Positions 31,432-42,420 of a DNA stretch of 64,000 nucleotides are shown here, piece after piece. The stretch spans positions 9,178,501-9,242,500 of the forward strand of contig OX419761.1 of NCBI GenBank assembly GCA_948567375.1. The letters run 5' to 3'. This stretch comes from Lunularia cruciata (taxonomy: Eukaryota > Streptophyta > Marchantiopsida > Lunulariales > Lunulariaceae). Under the pieces are notes generated by a model. That model did not search any database and was not told the origin of the DNA. It saw only the letters and a list, made by a program, of their open reading frames with translations. A program made the translations under genes and the position numbers. The stretch's first letter is position 1. Every line of letters starts with the position of its first letter.

Positions 31432-32191
31432 TGTAATACTCCGAGGATAGGAGACCTGAAGAGAAAAACACCATGAGAAACACACACTTTCCCAGTCAAA
31501 CTCCAATGCCCCAAAGGAGCACCTTCTCTTTATTATATAGGCAAAGCGGATCCACTCCAATGAAGCTCCACCATAGGATTAGGTACATAGATAGGTGATA
31601 TGTCAGCAAGCTCCACCCTTAGATTACTTACTTGGATGGGTGACATGTTGGTCATGGTCCTATCTGGTTGGTCAAATAAGCTTTGACCGGAGGGAATCTT
31701 TTAGAGAATCTTCTTGTATGAATCTCAAAATCATTTGGGTGAGGTACCATTGGAAAGCTCTTGACAAGACAAAGCAGGGGGGAGGGAAGGCCAACCTTTC
31801 CTCCATTAGGGGGTGGGGGGAATCTGCACATTTTTGAGGCCTAATTCATTCGTTTTGGCCTCCAAAATTGCCATCAAAGATTGCAGGCATATTTTGGTTC
31901 CAACTCTATTAGTAGAAGTCCCCTTTTGGTGATACCTCTTTCTGATCTATTCCGTCCATCCTGTGTAACATCCTTCCAAATGTTAGCAACCCAATTCTCA
32001 CCTTCAAATCATATGTCTAGCTATTGGTTCTAAGGTTTTCAAATCTATTTTGGTTTTCTGCCCTATTAGTAGAAGTACCCTTTTGGTGATACTTCTATCT
32101 GATCTATTTTGACCATCATGTATAACATCATTCCAGATGTTACCAAACCAAATTTCACATCTAGATCATATAGCTAGCTCTTGGTATTACA
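31432..32191 (-). repeat. 5' LTR of element B
   Basis: The LTR is 760 bp, paired with 24847-25605. By eye the two LTRs differ at about one position in twenty, so B is younger than A but not recent. Confidence 0.92.
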
Positions 32192-32196
32192 CCACA
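32192..32196. repeat. Target-site duplication of element B (CCACA), right copy
   Basis: Exact match to 24842-24846. Confidence 0.92.
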
Positions 32197-32793
32197 TCTT
32201 TCAATTTCTCAAGAATTTGTCATTGTGTCGGGCATTTTGGACTCCTCTTATTAAACCCATGAAACATCTATCTATCTTACCAATAGATGTGGTATTTATG
32301 ACATACATAGGCAACTCTTGCCTTTGTGATCTTCCTTTAATCCCAAAGATCTTCCATTGACTAGTTTTCACTACTTTCTTTCTCCAATCCATTGTGCGGT
32401 TGTAGTACTCCATCCACGGCATACCTAAGATTGCATCATAACAAGCTAGTTGTATCACTTGCTAGTTGATTTGCTTCTTGATACCCTCCTTGAGAGTATT
32501 ATCTTCCTAGGTAACGACTCAATCCTCTCTGTTTGACCATTAGATAACTATACTTTGTACTTCTCATCTTTCTCTAGTTCCATCCTCAACCTTATTGCAA
32601 TAGAGCGAGACAAGAAATTCTTTGTTGCCCCAAGGTATATCAACACTCTCATTGGATTGCCTTCTAGCACTCCATTTACAATAATTAATTGTGCATTCAT
32701 CTTCCTCCTTCTTTGCATACTTGTCCTCTTCCTCCCCCTACTTTTACTCTTCTTCACCAAGTTAGTAAGGCCGCAAGGTACATTTATTGACAA
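32192..32793 (-). pseudogene. Protease and linker of element A (part right of element B)
   Basis: On the minus strand the frame at 32548-32793 has IIVNGVLEGNPMRVLIYL followed by GATKNFLSRS. The catalytic Asp of the retropepsin D-x-G-A motif is replaced by Tyr (LIYLGA). It continues with the AILGMPWMEYYN segment (32201-32458), typical for this family between protease and RT. It ends at 32192 against the element B duplication. Confidence 0.75.
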
Positions 32794-33841
32794 TCTTTGT
32801 TTTTCAATGCAGTTTTCATATCTTCCTCTTCAATTTGTCTCTCTATGTGGTTCAGAGGTTGCTTGTATGGAGGCCAAGGGCCTCTAAGATGAGGAGCACA
32901 ACAATTGATGGCTACATGCTCAATTCTGCCACATGTATAACATCATCGTTGTTTTGCTTAAGCCCCTTCTACTCATGGGACTCTTTCTCTCCTTCCTTTG
33001 ACCGGTCCCCATTCTCCTTGGAGAGGTCTTGCTCCTCTATCTTGGAACCAAATTTTGCCCAACTCCATAGGTACTGTACTACCAAAATGGTGTGTCTTGG
33101 CCCAATAGTTTTGCATTGGTGTTATTGCTTCACCTTCTCCAATGCCCCTGCTATTCTTTAGGCGCAAGCAATGGCTTCAAAAAAATACAACAATTTTACA
33201 CCATTACTGCTTGGCAAATCCACTCTTTTAATCCTCTCTTGAAATTTTCAAGAGCTTTGGCTGGACTCATATCAATTATCACAACTCGTAGATCTAGAAA
33301 CACCTCCATGTACTCTTGTATGTTATTCTTCTGCTTCAACCCCTAGAGTCTAGTTTGGGCCATTTTCACAGATTCCACAAATTGGAAATTCTTGAACAGC
33401 CATTTCTTGCATGGTTGTCCAAGTGACCTCTCTTCCTTCTACCAGCAATGATTGTTCCCAAGTGTCATACTCAGTGATCTCCATTATGAATAATCAAAGG
33501 TATTGATTCATTCTTGAAATCCAATTTTGCACTACTCCCATGGAGTGATGTCCCTTGTAAGGCTTGATGTTGCATATCTTCTTCATTTGTAGTAACAATG
33601 TGGCTTGGTTGTTGATTGGAATCGGTGTCATTGGTATGCATGACTCTCCAAGTATTTTTGATTGCTGATGTTGGTTGTTGAGATGGCTCTCTTCTTGAAT
33701 TACTTGATCCTTCTTGACAGCAATACTTGATTTTGCAATTCCTCCATGGTCATCTTGATTTCTCAAAACTTGTCCAACATCCCGTGCATTCCTTGCATCA
33801 ACTCTTGCAATTACGGATCCATGATTCCTACTCACAATCAA
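32794..33841 (-). pseudogene. gag of element A
   Basis: The minus-strand frame starts near 33841. It carries KKICNIKPYKGHHSMGVVQNW-type sequence (33494-33600), then capsid segments broken by stops, and a CCHC-like knuckle (CYTCGRIEHVAINC, about 32899-32940) in which the usual Gly before His is Glu. The counterpart in element B is 29880-30793. Confidence 0.7.
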
Positions 33842-33889
33842 TGTTCACTTGCTACATCCTACTTCAATAGAGGGTTAGAATGACCACTC

Positions 33890-34290
33890 AAGAGAGTGAA
33901 TGAACTATAGGGACTACCATTAGCACCTCAAAGGCCATCACTCGTTGATAATATTCCTCACCAAAATTGCGGACTATAAAATCCCTAAACAACTCTGTCC
34001 TAACTACACAACGGATTTCTATTTGCATGTTGAAAGGTTGAGGATTTGGTACATTCAGATCCATAACATCATAATAGAATGTAGATTGTCAAATCCTACT
34101 CTTTGTCATATACCACCACAAGTAGAATCATCGGGTTTGGTGAATTTATCACTCTATCCATGAATTCTGCTCCAAAGTGATAAACTAACAATACTCTTGT
34201 TTGCTCATGCTGGATGTACATAATCTTGATGTGGAATGGATTCAATCATGTGAAGCTAGGTGTAGTAAATTGTCCTCCTGGTGCATCCAT
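33890..34290 (-). pseudogene. Pre-gag reading frames of element A
   Basis: The minus strand from ATG at 34290 reads MDAPGGQFTTPSFT, then a stop, then FHIKIMYIQHEQTRVLL and YHFGAEFMD, ending IYILL near 34070. An overlapping second frame reads DLNVPNP and FRDFIVRNFGEEYYQ. Both frames correspond to 31101-31322 and 30898-31131 in element B. Here both are broken by stops. Confidence 0.5.
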
Positions 34291-34416
34291 CCCATCCGCT
34301 CTCTAAAGCCCTTCCCAAGTCTAGCAATTGCACTATGTTCTCCATCTCAAATTACTCAGTTTTAGTAGCTTGTGCTCTTCCAAGAGGGTAATCCACTCTC
34401 TTGGATTAAAACAATT

Positions 34417-34428
34417 CCTCTAATACCA
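34417..34428 (-). promoter_or_regulatory. Degenerate primer binding site of element A
   Basis: The minus strand reads TGGTATTAGAGG against the usual TGGTATCAGAGC, one base from the 5' LTR. Confidence 0.7.
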
Positions 34429-34429
34429 T

Positions 34430-35160
34430 TGTAATACTCCAAGGACAAGAGAACTCTTCAAGAGAGAAAGCATAGATTTCACCCTCAATCCTCCAATGCC
34501 CCAAAGGAGCACCTTCTCTTTATTATGTAGCCAAGGAGGATCTCCTCCAAGGAAGCTCCATCATAGGATTAAATACATGGATAGGTGACTTGTCAGCAAG
34601 CTCCACCCTTATATTACTTGCTTGGATGGGTGACATGTCGGTCTTGGTTCCATATGGTTGGTCAAATAGGTTTGACTGGAGGGAATCTTTTAGGGAATCT
34701 TCCTATAGGAATCTCAAAATCACGTGGGTGAGGTACCATTAAAAAGCTCTTGGCAAGACAAACTAAGGGGAGGGAAGCCCAGCCTTTTCTCCATTTGAGG
34801 GAGGAATCAACACATTTTTGAAGCCGTTTAGGCCTCAAAAATTGCCTCTAAAGTTTTAGGCCTATTTTGGCTTCTACACTATCAGTAGAAGTGCTCTTTT
34901 GGTGATACCTTTATCTGATCTAAGTTCTCCATTATATGTAACATCCTTTTAGATGTTACTCCAAGTTTCACCTCTAGATCATATTCCTAGCTATTGAATC
35001 TAAAGTTTACAAGCATGTTTTGATTTTTGGCCTATTAGTAAAAGTACTTTTTTGGTGATACCTCTAACTAATCTACTTAGTTCATCATGTTTAACATCCT
35101 TCCAAATATTACCAAACCAAATTTCATCTTTAGATCATCTATCTAGCTATTGGTATTACA
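34430..35160 (-). repeat. 5' LTR of element A
   Basis: The LTR is 731 bp, TGTAATAC to GTATTACA, paired with 21244-21987. The sequence differs at many positions and by small indels, consistent with an old insertion. Confidence 0.9.
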
Positions 35161-35165
35161 ATTCT
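35161..35165. repeat. Target-site duplication of element A (ATTCT), right copy
   Basis: Exact match to 21239-21243. The interrupted family D LTR continues from here. Confidence 0.9.
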
Positions 35166-35434
35166 AGTGTATTGACTTTGTTTTATTCTTAGATGTTTGG
35201 CTTTGGGGAAAGAATTGAGAACTCTTGGGTCCACAAGGCTTTATGGTTTGGTTTTCTATTGTCCAAGGATAGCTCATATGAAGGATTCTTTGACTTAGTT
35301 GTTGGGTCAAGATAAGACCACATGCTTAGGGGATTATTCCTATGAATATAGATATTACCTTAGAATTTTGACTTTATATGACTTTTAGGCTAATAATTTG
35401 AGTTACTGCAATAATTATTAACTTTGGTATTTTT
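35161..35434 (+). repeat. Family D LTR, continuation after element A
   Basis: It resumes with the second ATTCT duplication and then matches 20275-20525. It stops at about 35434, about 230 bp short of the LTR end, where sequence in the opposite orientation takes over. Confidence 0.75.
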
Positions 35435-35442
35435 TTCACTTT

Positions 35443-35745
35443 TATGATACATCTTCAACTTATTATGGTTAATCCTATCAAAGTTTCTTCCTCCCAACTC
35501 CTTGAGATCATAGGTGTAATTTCCTCACACCTTCTCCACTATGAAAGGTCCAAAGTACTTAGGCAAAAGCTTCTTTTGCACTCTCTTGAATCAAATAGAA
35601 TCAAAGAACATTACCCAATCACCTTCTTTGAAAGGCTCTACCTTCTTCTTGCCTTGCCTCTTGTCATAGCTCTCCTTTTTTTTCCTTTGGGCTTGCTCCA
35701 CTCAAACCATAGCAACTTCTCTTGCCTCTTCCAACTCCCTAAAAC
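35443..35745 (-). pseudogene. Inverted 3' end of family D pol
   Basis: This is the reverse complement of D1 4640-4925: the minus strand codes the integrase C-terminal KYFGPFIVEK-type segment and the preceding linker. It abuts the truncated family D LTR (35161-35434) in the opposite orientation, so the junction is not a normal element end. Confidence 0.7.
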
Positions 35746-35759
35746 TCCTTACACTATTG

Positions 35760-37090
35760 TTAAATAGGACCAAGTTGGATCCTAAGGCCAAGATATGCAT
35801 ATTTCTTGGATATCAACATGGTATAAATGGATACAGGTTATGGGACACAATTGATTGCAAATTAGTTGTCAAAAGGGATGTTTCCTTTAATGAGTCTAGA
35901 GCATCAAAGTAGGGATAGAAAGCTCAACCTCTTATTATTGATAAGGAAAAATCCCCAATCATGGATGATATTTAGAGACAGATTGATCATGATGTTCTTC
36001 ATGTTGGGCCACAAAGAGAAGTTTTGATGGAAACAAAGCAAATTCTTGTGCCACAGACACACAATGGGCAAGGATCTCACACAATAAAAAGTTATGGATT
36101 ACAATAAATTCTTCTTGCTGAAAGCTAGGTATTCACCTACTAGGCTACTTTGTTCAGTTGTTGCATTATTTGATTGGGGTTTAGAAAAATGATGAAAGTC
36201 CAACCTTCTTGTAGGGAATAATGGAGGAAGAGATCACATAAAATAATTCGTTATTTTATGGGGAAATGCCAAATAGAATTGTTTTGCAAGTTGATGAGGT
36301 CTTTGTATGGACTAATGCAAAGTCCTTGGCAATGGAGCAAGCAGTTTGATAACTTCATGCAAACACAAGGGTTTACATGGAATGTATTTGATCCTTGTGC
36401 AAACTTGAAGTAGTTGAGTAATATGGCTTTTTGCCTTGTTATTTTTTGTCATGTATGTGGATGGCATATTGATAGCCATTAAAGGATAGATCCAAGATTG
36501 TTAAAGTTAAGGCTCAATTGAGCTTAAACTTTAACATGAAGAATTTGGGTCCAACCAAGAGATCTCAAGCATTGGATATTGAAAGGAATCTAAAGGCAAG
36601 AAAAATATGGTTGACATAGAGGAAGTATGCAAAGAAGGTACTTGTTAGATTGAACATGGAAAGTAAATGTGGTAATTACTTCCTTAGGAGAAAATTCAAG
36701 CTTTTGAGCAACTTTTTGTTCAATAGATGCTTCAAAGAAAGAGTTGGTGTCAAAGTTTACTTATGAGTCCATAGTGTGCAATATTATGTATTTGATAGTG
36801 TGTACCAAGCAAGACATAGCATATGTTGTTGGTAAGGTTACTAAGCATTTGTTCAATTTAAGAAAACTCCCTTGAGATGCAATTATAAGTATCAATGGTC
36901 CAAAGGTCTTCTTTACTCTCTTGTAAAAAGGTAAGGCTACCATAACCAAATAATCAAGGATGTAGCTCAAACTCAATTGAGGAGTTTCAAAATGACCAAA
37001 ACCATAAATTCATTTTTGGAGTATGGAGTTCCATCAAGAGTGGAAGTTGAGGTTATGTAAAGTTCCCCCAAGGAGCAAAGGTGATAAGTA
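35760..37090 (+). pseudogene. Decayed Ty1/copia pol fragment
   Basis: Several frames on the + strand together read as copia pol. Near 35775-35850 is the integrase C-terminal segment with CIFLGYQHG-like and GYRLWD-like words. Near 36290-36340 is the RT segment LMRSLYGLMQSPWQWSKQFDNFM (usual LKKSLYGLKQSPRQW). A YVDD-region remnant lies near 36445-36475 and MKNLGP near 36537. A later segment has IMYLIVCTKQDIAYVVG (about 36780-36830). Stops and frame changes are frequent and no LTRs are visible, so it is an old fragment. Confidence 0.7.
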
Positions 37091-38490
37091 AAGGCTAATG
37101 CATACTTCTTAAGAAACTTTGACTTTTCTCCTTCTTCTCTTTTGTTTAAAAGATATTAGTTTTTTCTTTTCTTTCTCTTCTTGTACTTTCTTTGGATTTT
37201 GGATAGTTAAAGGCTATTTGAAATAATTAGCACAAGATTTTTGACTTTACTAACAATTGATAAAATCCACTATTTTCTCTATATTTTGATTTAGTTTCTA
37301 ATTATCTTCTAGCTTTCAGGTCTAATTTCTTAAAAAACAACTCTTAAAAAGCTGAGCATGGGAACATAGTGATGAAGAGTTGTATGCCACTTTAACAGTA
37401 AGGTATAACCGGAGATGTTGCACTAATAGAGACTTAAAGCTCAACGCAAAACACCAACATCAATCCTACCTAACATGCCCTATATATGCATTATAAGATG
37501 GTGCATGAGGACAAAACAAATGAATGTGTCAACATAGGGACCACTTCCTCACCAATTCCAACACAACATGACGGCTTGTGTGAAATTTCTTGATTAAGGT
37601 GCAATAAGAAGAAGATTTCCTATTCTATTTTTTTATCAAAAATAATTTTCAAGAACTTACCTTAACTTGAATTAAGTTATTTTAAGCTTCATTTTGGAAA
37701 ATGGCACCAAATTTTACTATTTAGTTGACACCATCCAGGTTCTATTTGGTGTCGATTCCTTTTATAAAACCTACTGATTGGTCTAACCAAGAAGTATATG
37801 GTAATATCAAGCCTATATGCTTTGAAAGTATAAATTTATTGTTACGCATTTAATACATATTTATTCTTTCCATTGAGACAACTGGTGGGACATATGATAT
37901 TCTTGTGTAAAAGTTTTAAATATTTATTATGTAAAGAATTACATCATTGTAAAAGTAATAATAATAAAAATCTAATTCTAGGTCGGATCTTAATCCGGGA
38001 TCATGTTGTGGAAATAAACTATGACCAACGGTATATGCTACGCAATAATGAAATTGTCGGATTGTACAACATCTTAGTAAAATTAACTGCAACTTGCACA
38101 TTTCAAATGAAGATATGGAATTTACTTGGAAAAAGAGAACAAAAAACTTGTTGTATGAACAATATGTCGATATTCAAAGAGATAGATATCTTTCACACAT
38201 TTTTAAACGCATTATTCTTATGTCTCCTATTTTTATACCTTGAGTAGAGCAGATCTAGATAACACGTTATCTTATGATCTTCTGTGCAAGAAAATAGAAC
38301 CATAAAATGAAGGTCCCATGGTTTTATGCATAGATAAACATGGAAAATCTCTCTCGGTGCATAATACTATAAAGCACATAGCAATGGATGGAAAGAAACA
38401 TAGAATATCATCATTTTGTGAAATATGTAAAAAAACATAATAGATGTTGAGGGGATTATTTCTGAATTCCTGGAAGATACCATTTGGGCT
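37091..38490. other. AT-rich unassigned stretch
   Basis: The longest frame (37873-38247 +, 124 codons) has AT-driven composition and no recognised motif. I see no gene or repeat. Confidence 0.4.
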
Positions 38491-39095
38491 AGACTTTATA
38501 TGCCGTGGTATGATCGCAGGTCAATAAATTCACAACGAGAGAACGCAACACACATAGTATGCCCAAAGGTTATAAGTGAAAAATAAGACACCGCGACACA
38601 TATGTGATAAAGGAAACTAGACTTTATATGCCGTGGTATGCCCAAGGAGTAATAAATTCACAAAGTGAACACGACAAAGATAGTATGCCCAAAGATTATA
38701 AGTGAAAAATAAGACACCGCGCGACACATATATGATAAAGGAAAATAGACTTTATATGCCGTGGTATGCCCAAGGAGTATAAATTCACAAAGTGAACGCA
38801 GCACACACATTATGCCCAAAGTTCATAAATAAAAGATAAGACGCCGCCATACATATATGATCATAAAAAAGATAATAGGCTCAAAAATATACCCCGAAAA
38901 GATAATGTAAGAACACTGAAAAGTGAGAAAAGCAAAAATGGCAACGCCAGAGAAACCGGCAAGTAAGCTAGACTTCTTATAACGTGGTATACCCAAAGCG
39001 TACTAAATTCACAAAGAGAACGCAACTCACACAGTATGCCCAAAGGTCATAAATGAAAAACAGACACCGCTATACGTATTGGATCAAGAAAAACA
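38491..39095. repeat. Tandem repeat of about 128 bp, four copies
   Basis: Units starting AGACTTTATATGCCGTGGTA occur at 38491, 38619 and 38747 (period 128 bp). A diverged fourth begins at 38970 after the third is lengthened by about 95 bp. Each unit holds ATAAATTCACAA, TATGCCCAAAG and GACACCGC words. No frame is open across the array. Confidence 0.85.
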
Positions 39096-40900
39096 TGAGA
39101 AGATCCATAAACCAGACAAGAATAAAACCTAAAAGGTAGAATGGGGCTAAGCTCAACCAAATTAGAAAACGTTTAGAAATGAAATTCGATACCCAGAGGA
39201 TATGTTTAAGTACATGTCTAAACCACATGTACTTAGAGACCTACATCATGTACATGTAAATCGTCAAGAATGAACTTTCTAATCTTGATACATAAGAACG
39301 GCCAAAGGCCCAATATAATACCCCGAAAGAAAACGACAAGGAGTACGAAAGCTCCGACAAATGCAAGAGGAGATGGAGAACGCGAGGCCCAAACGGTCCC
39401 AAAAGCTTAAAGAGAAAGCGAAGCAAGAAAATGTCCCAATACCTCGCAAGTGGGACAAATTAAGATGTCGTGTTTCAATTTACTCGACTGAAGGCAAACC
39501 CCAAGTCATTTCACCTTTTAGTCTCATTTCACCTTTATCCTTGTACGGCTGGATGGGGTCTTCCCATCCTTCTTGTTATCCTACGCGGTCGCCTTTCCTC
39601 TAGTACAAAAAAATGATGATTACAGTATGTTCTTTCGACTTGAAATGACCACACGATCTCACGTGTCTGATGATGATATCGTGTTCCACGATGGATGATG
39701 GTTATCTTACTCATCTCTGTGTATATGCTAATCATGAGCATGAAGAAAACCGGTATGAGCGATACTTTTGTCTATCCACCTCTTCACTTCTGAAAAGTCA
39801 TTAGTCATTGTTCTTTATGAAGTCTCGTTGTCTTTGTTTTCCTGTTTCCTCATTCATTCCAAAGTAGAGCTTGCAAGCGATATATACGCTATCGAATCCC
39901 GTGTTTCCGGTCTCACCCTCAAAACCATCGCGCATAAATGGATAATCATGGAGTCAAATATGGGCATCATGGATACTTTAGAGGGTTTCAAATATAGAAT
40001 TTATGGGTACCAGCAAGATTCCATAAAAGATTTTATGGTTATTCGGTTAACTTGTATTGATAGAAAAACCTGAGATCAAAAAGGGTACTTGCTTTTATGG
40101 GTATTCGGTATAACTTGTATTGATAGAAAAACCCGAGATCAAAAAGTGTTTTACAAGTAACCTGTAGTGATACCCATAAAAGTTATATGGGAGTGTGTGT
40201 TTCATGCAACTATCCACAAATAGTCATTTCATATTATTGATTGATTTTGAATTGATCCCCTGGCCTGATTTTGAATTTAATTCCCGCTTATGACATTCAT
40301 TAAGAAGAGAGCTAAAGCTAATCCAACTTGCAAACCTAACATCACCACCACACTTGCTCTGGTTTACAACATATCTCCTTTCTTATGTTCCGTGCAAACT
40401 CCTCTTGCTCTTCGCTCCTCTTCTCGATAGACCATGTGTTCCCTTGCAAGCTCCCCCCCTTCTAGTGTACCTTGTGAGTTCTCCTTTCTCTTTGCTCCTC
40501 TTCTCACTCTACCCTCAATCTACCTTCTGAGGCAATGTGAATGCACATTTGACACTAGAATCCGAGCTCCTCTTTTCCCTTGCTCTTTGTGATACTGCAA
40601 TGTGTGAGTGAAAGTGCAATTTAGACTATGGAATCCGAGCTCCCTTACTCCTTACTCTTAGCTCTGAAATACCTTGCAACTCATGGCTTGTATAAGTTGA
40701 ATCAAAAAGCATTATAGTTGGATCCAAGCCATCAAGGATACCTTGCACAAGTGCTCGCATTATTATGCTCCAGCAGATTGCAAAATTAATCCCAATTGAC
40801 GTTGAAGGCAAAAATGGAGAATGACTATCTCGAGGAGAGGCTTGAATGGAATGAATGGAGCTTGGAAAAATGAAGAAGAATTTATTGGGGTACTCACAAG
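39096..40900. other. Unassigned stretch with a short duplication and an inverted relative at 50.3 kb
   Basis: A frame at 39768-40073 (+) has no recognised motif. A tandem duplication of about 64 bp (TTATGG-TATTCGG and GATAGAAAAACC words) lies at 40031-40150. About 39533-39575 is the reverse complement of 50320-50362. I see no gene. Confidence 0.45.
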
Positions 40901-40949
40901 GTGGAAATATACCTTGGAATTCCATTATATGCAAGATAGATTGTAGTGT

Positions 40950-42131
40950 GCACAAAGGAATGAGTTTGTATTCAAATATTGTTGAGGATTGGATGGATGC
41001 TCAGGCATTTAGACAACTTACTAGAATGGATTTATTATCATTCTAAGCTTCAGTAAATGTTGTACAAAACCATAGGGTATTTAGAAATGCATCTAGAAGA
41101 ACACAAAGTCCTATGTAGATGCAGGTTGCCATTGCTCTTGACAGGTTTGGACATCATGGCAATAGGGAAAGTGTGGCAAGAGGGTTAAATTTATGGGAAA
41201 TTAGTGCAGGTTCTATTGTGTTGTTTACAAAGTTATAATGACTTCAATTATTTCCATATGGACAAGGAGGTACAATGGCTGGATATGGAGGAAAAGTCAA
41301 GAATTTCTATAGTTTTTGCACAAAAAGGATTTTCTAGGTCCATAGGTTTAGTGGATGGGACTTTATTCAGATTGTCATAATTACCCAAAGTGAATGGAGA
41401 AGTATATTTTTGTAGGAAGGGGTTTTAATCTATGAATGCTCAAGTAATATGCAACAACAAGAGACAAAATATTCATTTTGCAAGAGGTAAGAATTAGTGG
41501 TTTGTTCAATTTTTTTAATAACCATAAAATGGTCATATTTATGTATTTAAGGTGCAAATAAGTAACAATACAACTTGTAACTTTTTGAATTGGCAATGCA
41601 AGTATGACAAGTTCTTGCCATGACATGGCATGTATTAAAAGATCACCTATATGCACTGATTTGAATACAAGGGGAGAGTGCAGCTTGTTTGAGAACCACC
41701 AATTTTTGTTAAGGGATATAGGTTATATTCTTATGACACATTTACTTACTTCCTTCAAACAAGCTTGTACACCCAACAAGCCTAATTTTAATAAGTGTCT
41801 TTCATGTGCTAGAGTAGCAAATAAGCATTATATTGGAATTCTGAATGCTAGATGGCATTTGCTCAAGGAAATAAGAGTACAACTAAATGATCCAAGACAA
41901 AATGTAGATCTATTAAGATGGGTGATAGTGTGTATTATTCTTCATAACTTTCTGATTAACAAGACCAATAATTAGGTAGAGGAGGACTTTGATGATTTAG
42001 ATTTAGATATAAGGACCGAAGGGCAAAGTGTGGACCAAGTAGCCTTTGAGTACCATGGAGAGAACCGAGGAGAAATGAGAAATTATGTAATGCAAAATTT
42101 TTTGGCCCATATGAGGTCCCACACAATGTAA
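40950..42131 (+). pseudogene. PIF/Harbinger transposase, decayed, catalytic Glu replaced
   Basis: The N-terminal part reads VEDWMDAQAFRQLTRMD (about 40980-41030) and the helix-turn-helix part QVAIALDRFGHHGNRESVARG (about 41120-41185). After a frame change the DDE domain begins: GLVDGT with the first Asp at 41354-41356, then PKVNGEVYFCRKGF. The second Asp is in SCHDMA (41622-41624). The third motif reads ANKHYIGILNARW, where the usual Glu before His is Lys (41823-41825), one base from a Glu codon. The tail VEEDFDDLDLDI follows an in-frame TAG at 41973-41975 and ends at 42131. The enzyme class cuts and pastes DNA at terminal inverted repeats. This copy is inactive; I could not identify its terminal repeats. 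Confidence 0.8.
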
Positions 42132-42420
42132 TCTTTGTATGACTTCCGTATCCATGGAATATTGGTATGGACTTCAATTATGTTTTGATTCAACCAAACT
42201 CTTCTATTTATGTTTATATACTTTGAGTGATTTGATTCACTTGGAATAGTTTATTTATGTATTTTGAGTAGGTTTCCGCCTACTCTACATTTATTTACTT
42301 TGAGTGAGTTTGATCCACTTGGAATACTTGATCTTGAATACTCTATCTGTTGAATGAAACATTGAAATTAAATACTGCACTTGTGCTTGGTTAAATTGCA
42401 TAATAATTGTATTAAATTGG
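42132..42420. other. AT-rich 3' flank of the transposase
   Basis: TTTGAGTGA/TTTGATTCACTTGGAATA words recur at 42221-42260 and 42298-42330, making a short direct repeat. No gene is visible. Confidence 0.35.

Larger units (their letters stand above)
24847..32191 (-). mobile_element. Ty3/gypsy chromovirus B, nested in element A
   Basis: LTRs at 24847-25605 and 31432-32191 are flanked by identical CCACA duplications (24842-24846 and 32192-32196). The element is 7345 bp including the solo LTR inside it, or about 6.6 kb without. Internal order on the minus strand: primer binding site, pre-gag frames, gag, CCHC knuckle, protease, RT, RNase H, integrase, chromodomain, polypurine tract. It belongs to the same family as element A and inserted into A's pol in the same orientation. 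Reading frames are longer than in A but still interrupted. Confidence 0.92.
21244..35160 (-). mobile_element. Ty3/gypsy chromovirus A (outer element of a three-level nest)
   Basis: LTRs at 21244-21987 and 34430-35160 (TGTAATAC to GTATTACA) are flanked by identical ATTCT duplications (21239-21243, 35161-35165). The internal region is in two parts, 21988-24846 and 32192-34429, separated by element B. Removing B and one copy of its CCACA duplication makes the pol sequence continuous. The order on the minus strand is pre-gag frame, gag, knuckle, protease, RT, RNase H, integrase, chromodomain. Many stops show that it is old and dead. Confidence 0.9.
20097..35434 (+). mobile_element. Short LTR-298 bp-LTR derivative of family D, split by nested elements
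   Basis: The left LTR (20097-20755), a primer-binding-like site, 298 bp with no retroviral frame, and a second LTR beginning TGTAACACCC at 21054 make a compact non-autonomous unit. The second LTR is interrupted at 21243 by element A and resumes at 35161-35434, where homology to 20280-20525 continues base for base. It is then truncated by an inverted family D pol fragment. The nested elements A, B and C lie inside these coordinates. The arrangement resembles a terminal-repeat-in-miniature or a large internal deletion derivative. Confidence 0.65.

Noticed and set aside
37873-38247. 124-codon + strand frame
   Set aside because: AT-rich, Asn/Leu/Ile/Cys-heavy composition, no motif, no sensible neighbours.
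38491-39095. CRISPR-like direct repeats
   Set aside because: Period 128 bp with nearly whole-unit identity is a tandem satellite pattern, not short repeats with unique spacers, and the genome is a plant nuclear genome.
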